Below are positions 10,177 through 21,200 of a DNA stretch of 64,000 bases, piece by piece; within the stretch, counting starts at the first letter, position 1; each line of letters starts with the position of its first letter. The notes under the pieces were generated by a model. It was not told the DNA's origin. It ran no database searches and saw only the letters and a program-made list of their open reading frames with translations. The stretch covers positions 1,325,001 through 1,389,000 of the forward strand of contig CANXME010002463.1 in NCBI GenBank assembly GCA_948144175.1, written 5' to 3'. The translations under genes were made by a program, and so were the position numbers. The DNA is from Closterium sp. NIES-65. Taxonomy: Eukaryota > Streptophyta > Zygnematophyceae > Desmidiales > Closteriaceae.

Positions 10177-10384
10177 CTTCACTTGTACTGTGACATATAT
10201 ATATGCCTGCTCTTGTTTGTCTAGTTTTATATATATATGTCTGTACTCCTGCATGTGAACTGGCCTCTGGCCCTACTCTTGTGCTCGGACTGTGTGGTGA
10301 CTTTGTGATCCACCCTGAGCTTGCTTTGCTTTGCTTGACTGGTCTTGTGACCCCTTGTTCTCCCCCACTTTGCCTATGGGGGTG

Positions 10385-10513
10385 TGTCAGATTTATATGA
10401 CATAGTTGCTGTAGGCTATAGTGGGGTAGCACATATGGGGTACAGGGTTTCTAGGGTTGTATTTGTACCCAATCTTTCCTTAGTCATTCCATTCCTGTTT
10501 TCTTTACTTCACA
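10385..10513 (+). repeat. 3' LTR of copia-1
   Basis: This 129-bp LTR is identical to 3131-3259. It is preceded by the purine tract tatgggggtg and followed by the second CGGGG target copy at 10514-10518. Confidence 0.96.
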
Positions 10514-11631
10514 CGGGGCTGGCGGCGACCGCGCCGGAGCTAGACGACAACGACCTCGAGAGCAGCCCCACCGACGCGGACGACGTCGATGATAGCGCTC
10601 CGGTTGTTACTCCAGGTGGCGGTTCAGGTGGCGGTTCGGCTGGCGGTTCAACTGACGATTCTATAGCTGGCGATAGCAACGCCGCTAGTACAAATGTCAC
10701 GCTTGCCTCCGTTAGTAGCCCATCCGCTGTGCCCCCTCGCTTCGGTACAATCACGAGATCGCGTTTCGAGGCTCCTTGGAAAGCGATACGGCGGCTGGCA
10801 GATCGAATCAAGCGGCGCGCGGACGTGCGGCGGGCGAACGTGAAATCCTTCGTCAACTTTCTGCGGGATTCGCAGCGGCAGTTTTTGCGAAAGAACAACA
10901 TTTCGCCGTCGCAGCTGTTCCACAGCTACACGTACACGCTTAACGGGTTCGCTGTATCGCTGACGGCTGCGGAAGCGAAACGGATGAAGCACCATCCTGC
11001 TGTGGCATGGATTGAAGAAGACAAACCGGTGAGTGGAGAAGAGAGAACAGTGAGTGAAGCGATTAGCTAGGAGTAGTAGCTGAGGAAAGGAGGGGAAAGT
11101 AGGGATGAAGGGAAGAGAGCGGGGGTGGGGGTAAGAGCGGGGGAGAGGGGGGAGCGAAGCATGTGGGGGAAGAGAGCAAGAAGGGGGAGGGTTAGAGTGG
11201 AGAGGGGACTGGATGAGGATAAGAAAAATGGAGAGAAAATATATTGTTTCAACAGCTCACTGCTCTTATAGCTGCCGCGTATTCTCTCCTTACTGCAAGC
11301 ATACTTCTTTTGCATATCGTTTATGTCGTCTCACTATATTGCTCTGTGTAGTTTCCAATACTACATCTTGATTTTTTTTGGGGGGGGCAGGTTCGCGCGC
11401 TCACTGTAGACTCGCCGACTTTCTTGAAGTTGCCGACCAGCCTGTGGGCTTCAAACGGGGGGCAGAGCCGTGCGGGCGAAGGTGTGATTATAGGCGTGGT
11501 GGATTCGGGAATCTGGCCGGAACACCCTTCTTTTGCAAACACGGTAAGCAGTATATACCCTTCCCAGCCTGCAGACCCCTACGGTCCGGTTCCGGATTGG
11601 TGGTTTCTGTGGGTGTGCGGCAACGGCAGAT

Positions 11632-12415
11632 TTCCCATCCTCGCTCTGCAATAGCAAGCTTTTAAGACGTCTCAAAAGTTCCCATCCTCGCTCTGCAATA
11701 GCAAGCTTTTAAGACGTCTCAAAAGTTCCCATCCTCGCTCTGCAATAGCAAGCTTTTAAGACGTCTCAAAAGTTCCCATCCTCGCTCTGCAATAGCAAGC
11801 TTTTAAGACGTCTCAAAAGTTCCCATCCTCGCTCTGCAATAGCAAGCTTTTAAGACGTCTCAAAAGCTCCCATCCTCGCTCTGCAATAGCAAGCTTTTAA
11901 GACGTCTCAAAAGCTCCCATCCTCGCTCTGCAATAGCAAGCTTTTAAGACGTCTCAAAAGCTCCCATCCTCGCTCTGCAATAGCAAGCTTTTAAGACGTC
12001 TCAAAAGCTCCCATCCTCGCTCTGCAATAGCAAGCTTTTAAGACGTCTCAAAAGTTCCCATCCTCGCTCTGCAATAGCAAGCTTTTAAGACGTCTCAAAA
12101 GTTCCCATCCTCGCTCTGCAATAGCAAGCTTTTAAGACGTCTCAAAAGTTCCCATCCTCGCTCTGCAATAGCAAGCTTTTAAGACGTCTCAAAAGTTCCC
12201 ATCCTCGCTCTGCAATAGCAAGCTTTTAAGACGTCTCAAAAGTTCCCATCCTCGCTCTGCAATAGCAAGCTTTTAAGACGTCTCAAAAGTTCCCATCCTC
12301 GCTCTGCAATAGCAAGCTTTTAAGACGTCTCAAAAGTTCCCATCCTCGCTCTGCAATAGCAAGCTTTTAAGACGTCTCAAAAGTTCCCATCCTCGCTCTG
12401 CAATAGCAAGCTTTT
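11632..12415 (+). repeat. 47-bp minisatellite built from an exon fragment plus a palindrome
   Basis: Sixteen full units and a partial one (first at 11632, last at 12384, exact 47-bp spacing) lie in an intron of subtilase A. Each unit holds about 27 bp matching the His exon where it encodes [10 protein letters not shown] (genuine copy around 12668), followed by TTTTAAGACGTCTCAAAA. A degraded fuller copy of that exon at 11566-11657 immediately precedes the array and appears to be its source. Confidence 0.93.
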
Positions 12416-12469
12416 TGGCGCCAAATCAATCAACCCCCAATATCCCGCCCTTCCCCTTGCCATTCTCCC

Positions 12470-12560
12470 TCACACCCCTTTCCCTTTCCCGTCCCCTTTC
12501 CCTTTCCCGTCCCCTTTCCATTTCCCGTCCCCTTTCCCTTTCCCGTCCCTTTTCCCTTCT
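12470..12560 (+). repeat. Short CCCTTTCC/CCCGTCC tandem tract
   Basis: About five near-copies of an 18-bp unit (ctttccctttcccgtccc) form a pyrimidine tract just upstream of the His exon of subtilase A. It may supply the polypyrimidine tract for that exon. Confidence 0.7.
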
Positions 12561-12897
12561 CTCACCCCTTTCTCCATCTTCGTTTCCCCTTGTTCTCTTC
12601 CCCAGCCTGCGGACCCATACGGTCCAGTCCCGGACCGCTGGTTTGGCGGGTGTGCAGAAACGGCGGACTTCCCAGCCTCGCTCTGCAACGGCAAGCTCAT
12701 TGGTGCAAAGTTCTTCAACAGCGGGTTCCTCAATGCCGGGCAGGATGTGGACCCGGACGACTTTTCGTCTGCCCGGGATGGAGACGGGCATGGGACGTGG
12801 TGTGCGGGGTGAGTGTGCTTATCCTCCTATACTCTCATTCAGTTTATCCTCCTTTTCCACAAATACACTCAGTCCCTCTATTCTCTATATGCACTCA

Positions 12898-12915
12898 TTT
12901 TGAGGCGCCTCAAAA
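12898..12915. repeat. Palindrome TTTTGAG-GCGC-CTCAAAA in subtilase A intron
   Basis: A perfect 18-bp palindrome sits exactly between two copies of the same intron segment (cagtttatcctcctttt at about 12840 and again at about 12953). Related palindromes in this gene are at 13211-13230 (perfect, 20 bp) and 14951-14969 (one mismatch). Confidence 0.85.
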
Positions 12916-13910
12916 CTGTTTATTACACGCCCCATCCTCATATACTCACATACAGTTTATCCTCCTTTTCTGCAAGTACACTCAGTCCTTCTATGCTCTT
13001 TCTTCTCGCCTTTCTCCCCCTAGCATCATCAGTGCGGCAGTCAGCAACACGAACGTGAGTGTGGTGCTTCAATCTACCGTCTCTCATCTCCCTCCACCCA
13101 TCCCAACCCAACCCACCAGTGCAGCCGCGGGCAAAGCGAACGTTGGGTGTGGCACCGCGAGTGGCGTGGCGCCTCGTGCGCGTGCATTTCTGTGGCGCTT
13201 TTTGAGGCGCTTTTTGAGGCGCCTCAAAAATCGCCTCAGTTCACGCGGATTTCATGCGAGCGGCGTCGCACCTCGTGGGCGTGCATCGCCATGTTACAAT
13301 ACAAGGCGCTCTCAGTCTTACTCCCACCTTCAACCCCCCCACCCCCACCTTTTCCTTCTAACCAGAGCGGCAGCTGGCAATGCGAACGTTAGCGTGGAGA
13401 TGGGCGGCTGCAGCTTCTTTCCCTGCCCTTCACCCTACCTTCTCATCCCTCTCCACCCCTTCCAACCCACCAGAGCGGCAGCGGACAATGCGAACGTTAG
13501 CATGGAGATGGGCGGCCGCAAGTTTGGATTCGCGAGCGGCGTGGCACCGCGGGCGCGCATCGCCATGTACAAGGCGCTGTGGTGGGTGAAGGACTTCGGC
13601 ACAGCGGCCGGCACCAACTCCGACCTCCGAGCCGCCGTTGATGCCGCTGTGGCGGACGGTGTGGATGTGCTCTCGCTTTCTTTGGGGGATTTGGTGCGCG
13701 AGTATTTCTCACACATTCACTACATGAATGCGGCTAAGGTGAGGCTTTGGAGATAATCCCAAGGTACGCTTCTGTGGCGGACGGCGTGGATGTGCTCTCG
13801 CTTTCTTTGGGGGATTCGGTGCGCAGGTATTTCTCACACATTCACTACATGAATGCGGCTAAGGTGAGGCGGCTTTCTGCAGGCTGGTGTGTTTGCGGTT
13901 CACAAGGCAT

Positions 13911-14952
13911 GAGGCGATTCTTGAGGCGATTCTTGAGGCGATTCTTGAGGCGATTCTTGAGGCGATTCTTGAGGCGATTCTTGAGGCGATTCTTGAGGCG
14001 ATTCTTGAGGCGATTCTTGAGGCGATTCTTGAGGCGATTCTTGAGGCGATTCTTGAGGCGATTCTTGAGGCGATTCTTGAGGCGATTCTTGAGGCGATTC
14101 TTGAGGCGATTCTTGAGGCGATTCTTGAGGCGATTCTTGAGGCGATTCTTGAGGCGATTCTTGAGGCGATTCTTGAGGCGATTCTTGAGGCGATTCTTGA
14201 GGCGATTCTTGAGGCGATTCTTGAGGCGATTCTTGAGGCGATTCTTGAGGCGATTCTTGAGGCGATTCTTGAGGCGATTCTTGAGGCGATTCTTGAGGCG
14301 ATTCTTGAGGCGATTCTTGAGGCGATTCTTGAGGCGATTCTTGAGGCGATTCTTGCGGCGATTCTTGCGGCGATTCTTGCGGCGATTCTTGCGGCGATTC
14401 TTGAGGCGATTCTTGAGGCGATTCTTGAGGCGATTCTTGAGGCGATTCTTGCGGCGATTCTTGCGGTGATTCTTGAGGCGATTCTTGAGGCGATTCTTGC
14501 GGCGATTCTTGCGGCGATTCTTGCGGCGATTCTTGCGGCGAATCTTGCGGCGATTCTTGAGGCGATTCTTGCGGCGATTCTTGCGGCGATTCTTGCGGCG
14601 ATTCTTGAGGCGATTCTTCAGGCGATTCTTGAGGCGATTCTTGCGGCGATTCTTGCGGCGATTCTTGCGGCGATTCTTGCGGCGATTCTTGCGGCGATTC
14701 TTGAGGTGATTCTTGAGGCGATTCTTGAGGCGATTCTTGAGGCGATTCTTGAGGCGATTCTTGAGGCGATTCTTGCGGCGATTCTTGCGGCGATTCTTGA
14801 GGCGATTCTTGCGGCGATTCTTGCGGCGATTCTTGAGGCGATTCTTGAGGCGATTCTTGAGGCGATTCTTGAGGCGATTCTTGAGGCGATTCTTGAGGCG
14901 ATTCTTGAGGCGATTCTTGAGGCGATTCTTGAGGCGATTCTTGAGGCGATTT
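13911..14952 (+). repeat. 12-bp satellite (gaggcgattctt), about 87 copies
   Basis: A nearly perfect 12-bp array fills the intron after the exon ending MNAAK. Because 12 is divisible by three, all frames stay open and give long artefact frames (RRFL, EAIL, ESPQ repeats). Variant units with gcg instead of gag cluster between 14356 and 14837, and the flanks are homogeneous gag units. The last unit runs into an imperfect TTTTTGGGCGCCTCAAAAA palindrome. Confidence 0.96.
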
Positions 14953-15060
14953 TTTGGGCGCCTCAAAAACCTGCCCTCTCCTTAACCTCCCCGCATCCCC
15001 CATGATTTCTGCAACGAGGCAACGAGGCGCATCCCTCTCCCATGTCGAATCCCCTTCTTA

Positions 15061-15125
15061 CCCCTTCCCACCCCACCCCACCCCACCTCACCCCACCCCA
15101 CCCCACCCCACCCCACCCCACTCCA
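15061..15125 (+). repeat. CCCCA tandem tract
   Basis: A cccca pentamer array lies just upstream of the Asn exon of subtilase A. The equivalent intron of subtilase C (minus strand) holds a much larger version at 63424-63822, so the tract predates the split of the paralogues. Confidence 0.85.
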
Positions 15126-17296
15126 CCCCTGGCAATGCTGGCAGGCGGGTGTGTTTGTGGCACTGGTAGCAGGCAACTCGTGGCCTCCCTCTCCTACGCA
15201 TGATGTGGGGACGCTCGAAAACGTTGCTCCGTGGTACCTGACAGTGGGAGCAACGAAAGTTGAGAGGAAACCGTTGTTGAGAAAGTGACAGACACACAGT
15301 GCGGCGCAATTTAAGTTGCGAGAGATTTCTTTGTTGAACGGAAGAGGTGTGCTGATGAAGACGCTTCGTGTGACGGGGTAAAGGTGTGCTGTAAGGAAAC
15401 TACTTCTCCATGGCTTGGGGTATGGGATGGATGGAGCTTATGGGAGTGAGTGAGTTGCACCTCTTAAAAGCGACTCAGAACCCCTCTATATCCCCCTTGC
15501 TCCCCTCCCTCAATGCATCCCTCTCTCCCTTCCCACAGCACCATTGGTCGACACGGTGTGGCAAAGCTGATCCTAGGGCACGGTGTGGCAAAGCTGATCC
15601 TGGGGTACGGTGTGGAGTCTACTTTTAAGCTCGCTCTACTTTTTTATTCTTAAAATTAGGCATGGTGTGGCTCTTAGGGGAGTGAGCTTTGGAGGCACCG
15701 AGTGGAGGAGGAGCCATGCAGGACACGAAGGCACACAGCCAGTTACTCCCTTCCCTGCCCTCATCCCGCTCCCTCCCTCCCTCTTCTCCCTTCCCATCTT
15801 CCGCTCCTCCCCTGCCCTCTCACAGCACCATTGGTCGGCAGTACCTTGCAAAGCTGATCCTGGGGAATGGGGAGGAGGTGAGGGGAGTGAGCTTCGGAGG
15901 CACCGCCGCACAGACGGTCAATAAAGTGCTCCTGCCGGCTTCCGCTGCTGTCCGAGCAGGCGCGTCTGCTGCTGATGTGAGTCACACGCATTTATCACAA
16001 GGTGACTTTGAGTCGAGTCACAGGTCAATAAATTCGAATCCCCATCAGCACATTCCAAGCATCCTCTCTTTTGCCCTCCACCTGTTTGCATCGTTCCCCC
16101 TCTGATGATCCCCCAGGCTGATGTGTGTGACTTTACTGCCATCGACCAAAGCCAATTGGCTGAGAAAATTATCGTGTGCACATAACAACCCTCCTCTCTC
16201 TCTCCTTTGCCCTGCGCTGCGCCTCTCTCCTTTACCCTTTTTATGACGCCAGGCTGATGTGTGTGACTTCACTGCAATCGACCCAAGCAAATTGGCTGGG
16301 AAAATTATCGTCTGCACTTTGGAGCCATCTGTAGGAGTCCCCATTACCTTCCTTACTGCTTCCAAGGCAGCAGCGCTTGTCCTCCTTAGTGGCTCTCCCA
16401 ATACTGACAACATGGAGACGATTCCTTTCACCAGCCTGCCCGTCCTGTTCCTCACCAACGCCCAGGGCGGGCAGGTGAACAATTACCTGGAGCAGACAGC
16501 CAATCCCGTGGCGACACTTACCGAAGTCATTACCACAAATTCCTCCAACGACCCCCAAATGACTAAGTTCTCTTCCACCGGACCAACCGTAAACCCATCC
16601 TGGTTTCCAGTCCCTTCCTCCTTCGCAACCAACGACATCTTAAAGCCAGACATAGTAGGTCCGGGGTTCCAGCTCTGGTCGGCGTACCGAGGCAAGAGCG
16701 CAGCTCCGGCAGCCACCGAACCTCCCATGTTTGAGTGCATTTCGGGTACCTCCATGGCTACACCACATCTCGCCGGAATCGCGGCGCTAGTAATCCAGAA
16801 GAATCCGCAATGATGACTACAGCATCTACAGTAAATAATGCCGGCCAACCAATCAAACGCGCAAATGGGGACGTGGCTACTCCGTGGGATTACGGCTCGG
16901 GGCAGGTCGACCCGTCGAGAATTATAGACCCCGGATTAACTCTCACCTCTGGGTTTAACGATTATGTGAATTTTCTCGCGAGCCGAAATCTCCAGCAGAC
17001 CAAGCATGCGTTTCCGGGGCTGAAGGGGATTCGAACACTGGAGCCGTGGAATCTCAACCGTCCAACGATCTCGATCTCACGGCTGTCCGGCCGCGGAAAG
17101 ACGATTTTGCGCACAGTTTGGAACGTGTTTGACCAGCCGTCGACGTACACTGTGCAGGTTCGGGTGCCGACGAACGTGCAGGTTCGGGTGCCGCCGAGCC
17201 GGTTTACCGTTGGTCCGGGAAAGGTGCAGCGCATCACGATGGTTTTCAAGGCAAGGAAGCTTGTGAGGTCGTTTCTGTTTGGGTCGGTTAGATTGG

Positions 17297-18229
17297 GATG
17301 TTCATACGGCGCGGCTCGGGAAAAACCCCGCCCACGCCTTGGGATGCACGGAGCGCGGAGAAATCGCGGGGAGCGTGGGGCGAAGTCGGCCACCTAGGAT
17401 CCCACCAGGTTTGGACCTAGCGCGGCCCTGCGTGGCTGAGTGAAACCCACCAGGCTGCCACCGAAAGCTCCGCAGCCCCCAGAAAACCGAAGGAACCCAC
17501 CTCGTTCTTACGCGCCGATGCATGCGCGACTCGGCAGAAAACGAACGCGATTGGTCGGTAACATTGACGAGCGGGACATCCCGCGCATGCAACCGCGAGT
17601 TCGCGACACGAAAGGAGTGCTACTACTGGTTGTGCTCTCTTGCAACTTATCGCGAACAAAATTCGCACAAGCATAGGTTCGTTAACCCGCACAGCGAGAT
17701 CCGGTTCGGTTACAGCTGGCGCGATCTGGTAGGCTCCATGCCAGCTGACACGTGCCGCAATTTGAACGAGCCACACAGCTGTCGCCGTTTCGTCGATGCG
17801 CGATCGCGGTAACGTGTCACGCACGTCCACGCAGTGTCCGGTCATTACGCCGAGCACGCCCACAGTTTCCATTTTCCGATCGCCAGTTGCACACCAAGCT
17901 CTACCCCCTCACGACCCACTGGGATACACCAGACACCAGTATCGCGGTCGCGTTGTGTGCCGCGCTAGAATTTCCGCGAGCACATCGGTCGCGAGGCAGA
18001 CGCGTCTAACTCACACCCGGGTGGACAACTAGTGACCGCGCATCATGTTGACGCACGCTGTGAATACGAGTAGGTGCAATCTCGCACGCCGCATGCATAC
18101 CGTGAATCGCGTTGCGGCGCCAATACTTCACGACTCAATCAATGCTTCGGGCAACACAACCGCGCATCAAATCCATAATGCTGAACCACCTACCGCTCCC
18201 GTGCATGGGGTGAACGCGCTCAACCCCAC
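17297..18229. other. Left end of the tyrosine-recombinase element, non-coding
   Basis: No convincing gene is seen. It presumably contains the recombinase promoter and 5' UTR. A second frame (18045-18443) overlaps the chosen recombinase start and reads like low-complexity protein, so the true N-terminus may lie here, with a frameshift or intron near 18330-18400. The stretch at about 17540-17560 (gcgattggtcgg) resembles the right-end repeat at 34848-34858. Confidence 0.4.
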
Positions 18230-21200
18230 ATGGAGCACCCCATACGTGCAGCCACTGGTTTTTGGGTCCCGGACTCCCACGTTTCACCCACAGCAACTGG
18301 TCAACGGGCTCCACCTAGCACCGCGGCCACAAATACCGTTTGCGGCAGCAGCGGTTGGTTACAGAATCAACCGGGTAATGCGGTCGCGTCCCCGTCCGTG
18401 CCCAGTAGCCAGCTCTTTGGGATGCCCGTGCGTGGCTTCGTAGGGTCGCAGTACTCGAACGTGGGATTCAGGTACGGGTACATCGGCGTTCAACCAGACC
18501 CCATGGTGCACGCATCCGCATCTGTTGCGACGCCTCCTGTCGCGCCGTCAACACCATTCTCCAGCGCGATTCATCCGGAAAGCCAGCCAGCAGTGCAAGC
18601 CCCGCCAGAAGCATTAGTTGTCGGTTTGGACACACAGGCGCGAACAGACGGCCCATCATCGAACGCGGTTGCCGGTGGTTTAGGGCGTGCGGTGAATGGT
18701 GAACCGGGGGTGAATGCAAGTGCGCGTGCACATTCGCCGCCAATATGGAACGTCAACTCACTGTTGCTCGAAAACCCCGACGTCCACATCCGCACCCCCG
18801 CGCATCCGACTGTAGCGTACGCGACTGGTGTAGGTGGGCAATCACAGGGGAACGCGGGGAACGCGGGGCGTGGAGCGGGTGCAAGCGGAAACGCGGTAAG
18901 GGGAAGAGGGACGGGTGCGAGAGGGAACGCGGGAGGAGGGACAGGGGAGAGAGGGAACGCGGCTAGAGGGAGAGGTGCGAGACGAAGGGATGGGAGAGCG
19001 ATCGCGGGACGTGGGACAGGTGCTGGAACAAACGAGTATAGTGCAAACGGCCAGGGAGCGCATGGGGTGACACATAACGGCGGCCGGGGTAGCGGTGTTA
19101 ACGCAAACGGCGGGTCAGGTAATGGGCCAGTTAATAGACCGCGTATAAAGAGGCGGAGAGTCGATGTAGTGCCGCACACGGCACGCAATGGCTCCCGGGA
19201 GGGGAGCGAGGGGACAAGCGATGAGGATGACGAGGACGACGCGTACGATGCGGACGATAGTTGGAATGACGATGACGAAAACTACCTAACCAACTCGCTG
19301 TCCGCGCTCAACGAGGAGGAGGCGGAAGACAACGAACGGGTGCGGGGTACGCGGAGGGACATTGAGGTCCCTATCGCAGATTGGAACAGGCTAGGTGTGG
19401 ACGACACGCCGGCCGCGAAACGAGAGATGTGTTACGGAATCCTCTACGGTGTCTCTGAGGCCACGCTGAAGAAGTATCGCGGTTGGGCCAACGAGTACAA
19501 GCGGTTCATGGCTCACGAGCTGCCTAAACTGGACGCGGGTAGGTTTGGTGATGAGGCCGCGCTGAGAAACGCGAACCCCGACGAGATTGGGGCCGCGCTC
19601 GAACAGAACATGGGTGGTGACTGGAAGATGGCGGAGAGCGACGAGCAGTGGTTCCACGGCCCTGAGACGAATCCGTGGCGCTTACGCAAATACGTGACCT
19701 TCCTCGCAAACGAGACAGTCGCGCAGGCGGACAGGATGGCCACACTCAAGCGGCCGCAGAAGACCTTGAAGAAGAGACGCCAGTGCACTCCGGCAATGCT
19801 GATGGGGCGTCTCAAGGCTTTGAACCTGCTCATCAAGCTGGACGGGGCCATCTTCAGGAAGCCCGTTCTGAACCTGCTGCGCGACTTTGCGGAGTGTCGC
19901 ATCTGGGTCCGCGTTCAAGTACGCGACCAATACAAGCGGTTTATCGCGTAAGTATACGTTCTCAGTGAACGCGTTTAATGCCTGACAATCCCGCGTCCAC
20001 TAACACCCGCACTATCGTCCCAATCCATGCGCAGGGAACACATGGATCGCCATCGGGGCACGGCCGCGGACACGTACACCCCGGACGAGTTCAAGCATAT
20101 GATGCGGAAGACCAGCATGGACGCGATCTTGATCAGCTTCACACTAGCCAAGAAAGCATACACGCAGGCAATGCATCGCGACCTTTGCATCCGGACGATG
20201 ACCGTGCTCGGTCATCACACTCTGGCCCGCGGATGCACGATCAGAAACCTGCAGCTGCCAGACATGATGATGTGGAAGCTAGGCGCAAAATCGGAGACCG
20301 ATCCAGATAGAAACGCGTTCATGTTTGTTTGCGCGTGCAGGACGGGCAAGACAAACAAGGACTTCTCGCTCAACTACATATCTGCTGTGAGGCACATAGA
20401 TTGGACGCTGTGCGCGGTCGGAGCCACGCTGCTGTGGCTGCACTGGGTGTACGACTTGGTTCCCATCCTCTATGGGGACATAGCCCCCCCTCTCGACTTC
20501 ACGGAACCCTCCACGTGGTACGATCAATACCTGTTCTTCCCCCTTCGCGCGAGCAACGAGAAGCAAATACCGCCCACGACTCATCACGACTGGGCGGCGA
20601 AAATTCTCCAGGACGCGGGAATCACATGCTCGCATGCGGTACACGCGACCAGGGCTGGGGGGGCGCAGCACGCATCCGCGGACGGAATGCCTTCGGATCA
20701 GCTGGCGAGGCTGGGGGGTTGGCGCTTCATTGACGTGATGACTAAGCACTACCTCACAACCATTCCAAGGGAGGCCGTGCTGCTGAAGGCGGGTTTCATC
20801 GGGGTTGACGGTGACTACTTCCTGGGTCGCGCAACTGTTCCGGTCAGCGATAAGCTGGATGAGCTACTGAGGAAGCACATTTTCCCATGGGCCGCCACGG
20901 ACAAAGGACAGCAACAGGTATGTGTAGTCCGCGCATACGCGACCGCGAGCATCTTACATACCACTCTGGCACCGCGTTCACTGCCTTGTTGTTTTATTGT
21001 CACAATGCAAGGATTACAACCGCAGGATGGTGAAAACGCAGAAGCCGGAGAAGCAGGACACCACGGGGCTAAACATACTGAAGGAACAGGATGGGGACGC
21101 TAGGATGGCGGTCGCGCAAGACCTGGCGATGTATTACATCCACCAGCCGCGACACCCGTACGTGGTCAACAACCCGCTCTGCCAGACGGAGGAATTTGCG

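Larger units (their letters stand above)
3131..10513 (+). mobile_element. Full-length Ty1/copia retrotransposon (copia-1) inserted in subtilase A
   Basis: The 129-bp LTRs at 3131-3259 and 10385-10513 begin TGTCAG and end TTCACA; read base by base they are identical. The target duplication is CGGGG (3126-3130 and 10514-10518). The primer-binding site TGGTATAGAGC follows the left LTR, and a polypurine tract (tatgggggtg) precedes the right one. A single uninterrupted 1,967-codon gag-pol frame lies between. Identical LTRs, a perfect target duplication and an intact frame point to a very recent and possibly still active element. It lies in exon 2 of subtilase A in the same orientation as the gene. 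Confidence 0.97.
10519..17296 (+). pseudogene. Subtilase A, catalytic part, disrupted
   Basis: Homologous to plant secreted S8 subtilases. Recognisable exons are: rest of propeptide to 11038 (donor gtgagt); 11391-11543 with catalytic Asp (11502-11504, DSGIWPEHP); 12606-12808 with catalytic His (12789-12791, [10 protein letters not shown]); 13471-13737; 15145-about 15257 with oxyanion Asn (AGNS); 15826-15976; and 16253-17296 with catalytic Ser (16751-16753, SGTSMATPH) and an Fn3-like tail. Defects relative to subtilase C are a net 28-nt deletion at 16806-16810 that shifts the frame to a TGA at 16811, and a donor after the Asn exon reading gaaagt where C has gtaagt. Insertions at 3131 and 17297 add to this. 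Several exons have partial extra copies (13119, 13361, 13768-13863, 15538, 16118). The introns hold huge repeat arrays. Confidence 0.88.

Noticed and set aside
11632-12415. CRISPR-like array (palindromic element at 47-bp spacing)
   Set aside because: The intervening segments are identical to one another and derive from an exon. The genome is eukaryotic.
13845-15005. Several 240-373-codon frames on both strands (RRFL, EAIL, ESPQ, NRLK repeats)
   Set aside because: They are produced by a 12-bp satellite whose unit is a multiple of three and contains no stop.
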